From Erysipelotrichaceae bacterium (GTDB lineage: Bacteria > Bacillota_I > Bacilli_A > Erysipelotrichales > Erysipelotrichaceae), in assembly GCA_003446295.1 (NCBI GenBank), contig DMBB01000309.1:1-5249 (forward strand): a DNA stretch of 5,249 nucleotides, in the 5' to 3' direction. Each line of letters begins with the position of its first letter. Position 1 is the stretch's first letter. The position numbers and the translations under genes are program-made. Below are positions 1 through 4,385 of this stretch, one piece after another. The notes beneath the pieces are model-generated. The model ran no database searches. It was given only the letters and a program-made list of their open reading frames with translations, and was not told the DNA's origin.

Positions 1-2
1 AT

Positions 3-23
3 AACTGCCGCAGTTTTTGTTTT
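3..23 (+). terminator. Possible rho-independent terminator of a plus-strand gene left of the window
   Basis: AACTG (3-7) and CAGTT (11-15) pair around a CCG loop, followed by TTTGTTTT (16-23). The stem is only 5 bp as far as the window shows, so it is weak. A hairpin followed directly by a T-rich run, in a gene-free stretch facing the terminator of the leftward genes, is what a convergent gene end looks like. The gene it would serve lies outside the window. Confidence 0.35.
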
Positions 24-68
24 AGTGTCTGAATAAGCTTCAGAATGAAGGGTCATTCATGATACGGA

Positions 69-125
69 CAAAAAGAAAAGAGGTTCAGCCTCCTGGTCTT
101 GATGACCTGTATGCTGAAGCCTCTT
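69..125 (-). terminator. Rho-independent terminator of the rhomboid-htrA unit
   Basis: Read on the minus strand, AAGAGGCTTCAGC (complement of 113-125) pairs with GCTGAACCTCTT (complement of 78-89) with a single bulged C. An inner GGTC/GACC pairing (95-98 with 104-107) extends the structure. It is followed by TTTTCTTTTT (complement of 68-77). It sits 12 bases past the htrA stop codon and should end the leftward transcript. Confidence 0.85.
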
Positions 126-136
126 GTTCGTTCTGA

Positions 137-1930
137 TCAGCCTTCGTATGTATCGTTGATCGGACCGGTCAGTGTTACGTCCACTGATCTCTCATGTCCG
201 TCACGTTCGATCTGCAGTGTGATCGTATCGCCGGCCTTCTTCTTTTTCAGGAAGTTGCTCAGGTCCTGATAGGAACTGATCTTGGTGCCGTCTGCGCTCA
301 GGATCTTGTCATAGGACTTCAGACCTGCTGCTTCAGCGCCTGAGCCCTTGATGACATCCGTGATATACAGACCTTCGGAATACTCACCGTAAGGCTGTGT
401 CAGTACCTGGATGTATACGCCCAATGTTGCGCGGTCTGCGACATATCCGTATTCGATCAGCTGTTCAGCAACATCCATTGCTGTGTTGATCGGGATCGCG
501 AAACCAAGACCTTCAATGATCGTACCGCTTGATGTGTAGCCGGAATCTTTGGAGTTGACGACACCGATCAGTCTGCCCTGACCGTCGAACAGTCCGCCGC
601 CGGAGTTGCCGGAGTTGATCGCTGCGTCTGTCTGGATCAGTTCATATGTTTCGTTGTCGATCGTGACTTCACGGTTTGTCGCGGATACGATACCGTTTGT
701 AACGGTTCCGCCGAGCGTTCCCAGAGGATTGCCGATAACGATCGCCGTATCACCGGTCTGGATCAGTGCGGAATCACCGATCTCGGCAGCCGGCAGGTTG
801 GAAGCGTCGATCTTGATGACGCCGATATCCGTCTTTTCATCTGTGCCGATCATTTCAGCGGAATATGTTCTTCCGTCATACAGCGTGACATTGATGCTCA
901 GCGCGTTTTCAATGACATGGTTGTTTGTAATGATATAGCCGTCATCCGAGATGATGACACCGGAGCCGGCAGCCTGTGATCTGTAGCTCTGCTGTCCGAA
1001 GAAGCCGAAGCCGTATCCGGTCTGTTCGATCTCTACAACGATCTCAACGACACTGGGCTGTGCTTTGGCAGCGATGTCACGGATCGACATATCACCGGAC
1101 GGTACTGTGATGACTGCACTCTGCTGTGACTCTGTTTCTTCCTCAACAGGCGTATCAACTGTTTCCTGTTCTGCTTCATCAATGAATCCGGGCACTTCTT
1201 CCTCGGTCTTCTGACCGAATGTTCTGAATGCCAGGTATCCGCCGCCGAAGCCGCTTGCCAGACCGACCACACCGGTCAGCAGGGCAGTCAGCAGAGGACG
1301 TGATTTCTTCACGATGACCTGCTGTACCACAGGTTCCTGTACTCTGGGTTCCGGTTTGACCGGTTCAGGAATGGCTGCTTCTTTGACGGGTTCTTCATGG
1401 ACCGGTTCAGCGGGCTGAGCTTCTTCTTGTACTTCAGGCGCAGCTTCTTCATGAACCTCAGGCTGTGCTTCTGCAGCTTCTTCCGCAGCTGTTTCTTCCT
1501 GCTGTGCAAGTACCGGAACAGGCGGAATGACCAGTGCCGGTTCTTCAGGTGTGTCTTCACCGGGCACTTCCGGAAGAACGATCTTTTCTTCGGGAGTTGC
1601 TGTTTCTGCTTCCTCAATGACCGGAAGCTCGGGCAGGGGCGGCAGTGTTTCTTTGGCCTCTGTGTTCAGGTCCGATTCCAGCTGTTCACGGAAGGAAGCG
1701 ATGTCTTCAGCGATCGAGTCAAGGGACTGCCCATCTTCCACTGCTGCATCATCCTTTAATTCTTCTTTGATATCTTCTGCCATACTCTCTGTATGTTCTT
1801 TGATCTGTTCAGCGTGATCCAGGACTTCGCTGACTGTATTCTCTGCAGCCTGCACGACAGTTTCCTGTGATTCAGCAGGAGTGACAGAGCCTGTTGTTTC
1901 TTCATTTGGATTTTTATTCAGTTCACTCAT
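137..1930 (-). CDS. htrA: Membrane-anchored HtrA/DegP-type serine protease with PDZ domain
   Basis: ATP-independent surface serine protease of the HtrA (S1C) family, expected to degrade or refold misfolded exported proteins. In the 597-residue product, residues 1-210 are a cytoplasmic arm rich in Glu, Pro and Ala. One membrane segment follows (about 212-235, preceded by KKSR), then an acidic linker, the trypsin-like domain (about 283-495) and one PDZ domain (about 500-588). The catalytic triad is visible: H338 in TNNHVI, D368 in TDIGVIKI and S443 in GNSGGG. The start is ATG at 1928-1930, chosen because AAAGGAG (complement of 1940-1946) lies 9 bases upstream. An in-frame TTG at 1973-1975 would add 15 residues but has no ribosome binding site. 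Family members usually have a much shorter cytoplasmic part. It lies 85 bases downstream of the rhomboid gene on the same strand and is probably co-transcribed with it. The family call is firm; the paralogue name (htrA, htrB or degP) is not. Confidence 0.95.
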   Translation of the reverse strand: MSELNKNPNEETTGSVTPAESQETVVQAAENTVSEVLDHAEQIKEHTESMAEDIKEELKDDAAVEDGQSLDSIAEDIASFREQLESDLNTEAKETLPPLPELPVIEEAETATPEEKIVLPEVPGEDTPEEPALVIPPVPVLAQQEETAAEEAAEAQPEVHEEAAPEVQEEAQPAEPVHEEPVKEAAIPEPVKPEPRVQEPVVQQVIVKKSRPLLTALLTGVVGLASGFGGGYLAFRTFGQKTEEEVPGFIDEAEQETVDTPVEEETESQQSAVITVPSGDMSIRDIAAKAQPSVVEIVVEIEQTGYGFGFFGQQSYRSQAAGSGVIISDDGYIITNNHVIENALSINVTLYDGRTYSAEMIGTDEKTDIGVIKIDASNLPAAEIGDSALIQTGDTAIVIGNPLGTLGGTVTNGIVSATNREVTIDNETYELIQTDAAINSGNSGGGLFDGQGRLIGVVNSKDSGYTSSGTIIEGLGFAIPINTAMDVAEQLIEYGYVADRATLGVYIQVLTQPYGEYSEGLYITDVIKGSGAEAAGLKSYDKILSADGTKISSYQDLSNFLKKKKAGDTITLQIERDGHERSVDVTLTGPINDTYEG

Positions 1931-1939
1931 ATTCTTAAG

Positions 1940-1946
1940 CTCCTTT
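1940..1946 (-). promoter_or_regulatory. Ribosome binding site that fixes the htrA start
   Basis: AAAGGAG on the minus strand, 9 bases before the ATG at 1928-1930. It decides between this start and the longer TTG start at 1973-1975, which lacks a comparable site. Confidence 0.85.
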
Positions 1947-1960
1947 CTGCTTACATCTGT

Positions 1961-1966
1961 AATATA
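1961..1966 (-). promoter_or_regulatory. Weak candidate -10 element for htrA
   Basis: TATATT on the minus strand, 30 bases before the htrA start codon. No good -35 hexamer sits at 16-18 bases; the nearest resemblance, TTCACA (complement of 1987-1992), is 20 bases away. If used, it would give htrA its own promoter in addition to read-through from the rhomboid gene, with the palindrome at 1980-2005 lying over the -35 region. This is a weak call. Confidence 0.25.
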
Positions 1967-1979
1967 GTTTTGCAATGTG

Positions 1980-2005
1980 AATTTACTGTGAACACACGGT
2001 AAATT
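1980..2005. repeat. Palindrome between the rhomboid and htrA genes
   Basis: AATTTACTGTG (1980-1990) and CACGGTAAATT (1995-2005) form 11-bp arms around AACA, with one T/G position that wobble-pairs in plus-strand RNA and is a C/A mismatch in minus-strand RNA. It begins 11 bases after the rhomboid stop codon. On the minus strand it is not followed by a T run, so it is a poor terminator for the rhomboid gene. An operator-type binding site or an mRNA processing or stabilising hairpin are alternatives. It does not match CIRCE or the CtsR heptad repeat as I know them. Confidence 0.6.
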
Positions 2006-2015
2006 TTAGATTAAC

Positions 2016-2570
2016 TTAATCTCTCAGGAACAGTCCGCAGCCCATGCCGGCAAATCCGCCGATGATATGCGTCAGCTGTGAGATGTTGTCATGCACCGTG
2101 AAGCCTGTCCAGACCTGTTCGGTAATATAGATGACGCTGACAACAAGCAGTGTGACAGGGATCGTACCCGACTTAGAGGATGTGATGCTGGACAGCAGGA
2201 TGAATGCGAATACCAGACCGCTTGCGCCTAATAGGGCGGTATGGGGACTGATCAGGACATGCAGCAGTCCGGTGACGACGGACACGACTGCCATGATCTC
2301 CAGCAGTGTCTTACTGCCGTATTTTTCCTCCAGCATCGGTCCAAGCACAAGAAACAGCATCATGTTGTTCGCGTAGTGCGAGAAGTCTGAATGCCCCAGC
2401 GTATGCGTCAGAAGACGCAGGTAGAACAGGGGGTCCGCAAAGGAAGTGCGGTAGATGCTGAAGTATCTCGTCAGCAAGCCTCCTGTCAATGTATTGATCA
2501 CAAGCACGATCATGCTCACTGCCGCAAAGGACAGGACGACCGGTGAATTCCATACGATCTTTTGTTTCAT
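2016..2570 (-). CDS. Rhomboid family intramembrane serine protease
   Basis: Polytopic membrane protease expected to cut transmembrane segments within the bilayer using a Ser-His dyad. The 184-residue product has about six hydrophobic segments (near 10-32, 66-80, 88-108, 110-130, 136-151 and 165-182). This matches the compact six-helix bacterial core with almost no extra-membrane domain. The signature before helix 2, LLTHTLGHSDFSHYANN, resembles the E. coli GlpG pattern THxxxHxxxxHxxxN; H65 and N69 would be the oxyanion-hole residues. The catalytic serine is S117 in GASG and the histidine is H168 in THIIGG. The ATG start has GGAGGAGG (complement of 2578-2585) 7 bases upstream. It is the first gene of the leftward unit, with its own promoter, and htrA follows. 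Its substrate cannot be told from sequence. Family assignment is secure from the combination of motifs; no gene symbol is given because several bacterial rhomboid names exist. Confidence 0.93.
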   Translation of the reverse strand: MKQKIVWNSPVVLSFAAVSMIVLVINTLTGGLLTRYFSIYRTSFADPLFYLRLLTHTLGHSDFSHYANNMMLFLVLGPMLEEKYGSKTLLEIMAVVSVVTGLLHVLISPHTALLGASGLVFAFILLSSITSSKSGTIPVTLLVVSVIYITEQVWTGFTVHDNISQLTHIIGGFAGMGCGLFLRD

Positions 2571-2593
2571 AAGGATGCCTCCTCCAGATAACC

Positions 2594-2622
2594 ATTATAC
2601 AATTGTTTCCCGAAAGAGTTAA
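2594..2622 (-). promoter_or_regulatory. Sigma-A-type promoter of the rhomboid gene
   Basis: On the minus strand, TTAACT (complement of 2617-2622) and a perfect TATAAT (complement of 2594-2599) are 17 bases apart. Transcription would start near 2587, leaving a leader of roughly 17 bases that is mostly ribosome binding site. Confidence 0.7.
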
Positions 2623-2643
2623 AAAGTTGATGACAGGAGAACA

Positions 2644-2671
2644 TTGTTTAAAATATGGATATTGGTATAAT
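2644..2671 (+). promoter_or_regulatory. Extended -10 promoter of the rightward unit
   Basis: TATAAT (2666-2671) is preceded by TGG, giving the extended -10 form TGnTATAAT. TTGTTT (2644-2649) is a weak -35 at 16 bases. Transcription would start near 2678, at or beside the GGAG ribosome binding site (2678-2681), so the leader would be only about 13 bases. It lies back to back with the rhomboid promoter without overlapping it. Confidence 0.65.
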
Positions 2672-2690
2672 TACTGCGGAGATATGAAAT

Positions 2691-3572
2691 ATGGCAAGTA
2701 AGAAAAAACAGAAAAAGGCGGCAGCGCCTATCCAGAATAAAGCACTGAAAAACGCGATCGCAGCACTGAAGACAGGTGCTGACGAGGAGAAATTCAAGAC
2801 ATTCCTCAAGGAAGCGATGAAATCAAAACTGCTTGTACCTGTGATCTTCAGTTCCGAATTCAAACCGGACGCCACAGGCAAAGTCAGGATCGACAGCAAT
2901 ACCCGTGTCAGCTTCGTGATGGTCAATACGACAAACGGAAAGAGCTTCCTTCCGGCATTCACGGATTTTGAAGAAGCCAAGAAGCTCAAGGTTTCCCAGG
3001 AGGGCAACCTGCAGTATGTCGTACGCTCACTGAAGGAATACGAGAATATGCTTGAGGATCCCAGAAATACTGCAGAAGGCATCGTCATCAACCCGATGAA
3101 CGAAAACATGGTATTGCCCAAACCGCTGGTACTGGCAATGGTCAAGGGACAGGATATTGCGAATATCCAGATCCGTACCCCTCAGCAGACAGCTGAGGAA
3201 CAGGCTCAGCCCCAGATCCAGGCACAGCCTCAGGCACCGGTACCCGGCGCAGTGCCTCCCGGCATGCAGGCGATCTACAGTGAACCGAGGATCTATCCTA
3301 CGGCACTGGTCAATGCGGTATATGAATACTGTGTCGGCAAGGAAGGCCTCAGCCGTGTATGGATGAGACAGCAGCTGGCGGGCGGACAGGTCGCATTCGC
3401 GTTTGTAGTGGAAACAGACAAACCGGATCCCGAACTGCTGCAGGGCATTCATGATACAGCAGCACCTCTGGCAAAAGAGGTTCCTGTTGTTGTCATGAGC
3501 TATTCCGAAAAGATCGAAAAGACGGTTGTACAGGGAACTGTTCCCCTGTATGACAGAGAGCTGGAGTTCTGA
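2691..3572 (+). CDS. SseB-domain protein (N-terminal and C-terminal SseB domains)
   Basis: The 293-residue soluble protein carries both halves of the SseB family, named after E. coli SseB, whose overproduction changes serine sensitivity; the biochemical role is not known. It opens with a lysine-rich tail (residues 3-9), then the N-terminal SseB-like domain (about 18-155, including the LLVPVIF strand and the SFLPAFTDFEEA segment). A Gln/Pro/Ala-rich linker follows (about 164-191). The C-terminal domain (about 193-293) has YSEPRIYPTALVNAV and ends with VPLYDRELEF, typical of the family's closing strand. The ATG at 2691 has GGAG 9 bases upstream. An ATG at 2684 opens only a five-codon frame (MKYGK then stop). 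There is no signal peptide or membrane segment. It is the first gene after the rightward promoter and overlaps the next gene by one base, so the two products are probably made together. The domain call is from remembered family appearance; function is unassigned. Confidence 0.8.
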   Translation: MASKKKQKKAAAPIQNKALKNAIAALKTGADEEKFKTFLKEAMKSKLLVPVIFSSEFKPDATGKVRIDSNTRVSFVMVNTTNGKSFLPAFTDFEEAKKLKVSQEGNLQYVVRSLKEYENMLEDPRNTAEGIVINPMNENMVLPKPLVLAMVKGQDIANIQIRTPQQTAEEQAQPQIQAQPQAPVPGAVPPGMQAIYSEPRIYPTALVNAVYEYCVGKEGLSRVWMRQQLAGGQVAFAFVVETDKPDPELLQGIHDTAAPLAKEVPVVVMSYSEKIEKTVVQGTVPLYDRELEF

Positions 3573-3574
3573 TG
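3563..3574 (+). promoter_or_regulatory. Coupled stop/start with internal ribosome binding site
   Basis: GGAG (3563-3566) lies inside the last codons of the SseB-domain gene, 5 bases before ATG. The stop TGA (3570-3572) and ATG (3572-3574) share a base as TGATG, the classic arrangement for translational coupling. Confidence 0.8.
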
Positions 3575-4357
3575 ATCATTCGTCAGCTGCAGCAGAATGA
3601 AATACAGCAGGGCACTGCACTGATCAAAGAGGTCTTTGAAGCGGAAGACCACCTGGGCTATGACGAAGAAGGCGCCAAAGCCTTTCTTTCGCTTCTGGAA
3701 CGCAAAGCAGAAGATCTGTCATGGCTTGGTGCGTTTGAAGAAGAACTGCAGGGCGTACTTGCCTGGAATGCGGAAACCATGCATATGGTGTATCTGTTTG
3801 TCAGGGAAGAAAAACGCAGACGCAGGATCGGATCATTTCTGGTAGAAGAACTCTCCAAACGGGCATTTGATGAAGGCTTTGACAGACTGACCGTCAATGC
3901 CAGGACAGACGTGCTTGATTTCTACGAATTCAACAGATTCGTTCCGCTGTCGCACAGTGAAGAAAACGGCGTTGACCGTGTATCCATGGAACTGCCTCTG
4001 GCAGACAGGTTCCTGGGAACGCTTGTGACCGTTACGGTAGAACATACGATCGGACAGCTTCATGAGGTCTACGCGGACGAACAGTATCCGTGCAACTACG
4101 GTTATATTGAAGAACTGGCAAAATACAGAGGGATCTTCCAGGATGCCTATGTGACCGGCGTGCATGAACCCGTGGACAGCTTCCAGGGATATGTCACAGC
4201 GATCATCTACCGCTATGGGCATGGCAGTGTTTGGGTGGTCACGCCCGGCACCGTCTATAACAAAGACGAGATCATCAACACCATAGCGTTCCAGGAACAG
4301 TATTACGACACCAGGATCGTCTGGTACGAACCGCAAACTGAAAGCGTATCTGCGTGA
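3572..4357 (+). CDS. GNAT acetyltransferase fused to a family I pyrophosphatase-like domain
   Basis: The 261-residue protein has two unrelated domains. Residues 1-141 are a GNAT fold, which moves an acyl group from acyl-CoA to an amine. The CoA-binding motif A is at 74-90, with KRRRRIGSFL in place of the usual R/QxxGxG/A (the first Gly is Arg). Motif B, FYEFNRFVPL, is at 117-126. Residues 147-251 resemble the short pyrophosphatase-like proteins of Bacillota: VTVTVEHTIG, then YPCNYGYI (172-179, as in E. coli Ppa), QDAYVTG (190-196), EPVDSFQG (199-206), WVVTPG (221-226) and AFQEQYYDTRIVW (239-251). The canonical DGDPxD metal site reads RGIFQD (186-191), keeping only the last Asp, and the Asp expected just before the WVV strand is Ser219, so hydrolysis of pyrophosphate is doubtful. 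The acetyl acceptor is unknown. Translation is coupled to the SseB-domain gene, and the stop codon lies inside a terminator hairpin. Confidence 0.8.
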   Translation: MIIRQLQQNEIQQGTALIKEVFEAEDHLGYDEEGAKAFLSLLERKAEDLSWLGAFEEELQGVLAWNAETMHMVYLFVREEKRRRRIGSFLVEELSKRAFDEGFDRLTVNARTDVLDFYEFNRFVPLSHSEENGVDRVSMELPLADRFLGTLVTVTVEHTIGQLHEVYADEQYPCNYGYIEELAKYRGIFQDAYVTGVHEPVDSFQGYVTAIIYRYGHGSVWVVTPGTVYNKDEIINTIAFQEQYYDTRIVWYEPQTESVSA

Positions 4358-4367
4358 TACGCTTTTT
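4341..4367 (+). terminator. Rho-independent terminator overlapping the end of the fusion gene
   Basis: AAAGCGTATC (4341-4350) and GATACGCTTT (4356-4365) form a perfect 10-bp stem around TGCGT, running into TTTTT (4363-4367). The stop codon TGA (4355-4357) is inside it, so the left arm encodes the last residues of the preceding protein. The next gene starts only 19 bases later, with no convincing promoter between. It may act as a partial terminator that lowers downstream expression, and ribosomes reaching the stop codon would cover the stem. Confidence 0.8.
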
Positions 4368-4373
4368 GAGGAT

Positions 4374-4379
4374 AAGGAG
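4374..4379 (+). promoter_or_regulatory. Ribosome binding site of the amidohydrolase gene
   Basis: AAGGAG lies 6 bases before the ATG at 4386-4388, giving the gene its own strong translation start immediately after the terminator's T run. Confidence 0.8.
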
Positions 4380-4385
4380 TCATTT

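Noticed and set aside
43..58. GAATGA-AGGG-TCATTC hairpin near the left edge
   Set aside because: The stem is only 6 bp, AT-rich and has no T run on either side, so I cannot assign it a role; the clearer terminators are on either side.
1397..1817. Plus-strand frames opposite the htrA N-terminal arm
   Set aside because: They arise because the Glu/Pro/Ala-rich coding sequence lacks stop codons on the opposite strand; the products are low-complexity Phe/Arg or Ser-rich strings.
1931..1975. Longer htrA start at TTG 1973-1975 adding 15 residues
   Set aside because: There is no ribosome binding site before it, while the ATG at 1928-1930 has AAAGGAG at a good distance and begins a typical MSE... 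N-terminus.
2684..2701. ATG at 2684 as the start of a leader peptide (MKYGK)
   Set aside because: It is five codons long and only 2 bases from the GGAGA ribosome binding site, which suits the ATG at 2691 better. There is no attenuator structure around it.
2648..3145. 165-codon open frame on the minus strand across the start of the SseB-domain gene
   Set aside because: It is antisense to a gene with clear family features, would run across the divergent promoters, and its serine/phenylalanine-rich product has no recognisable domain.
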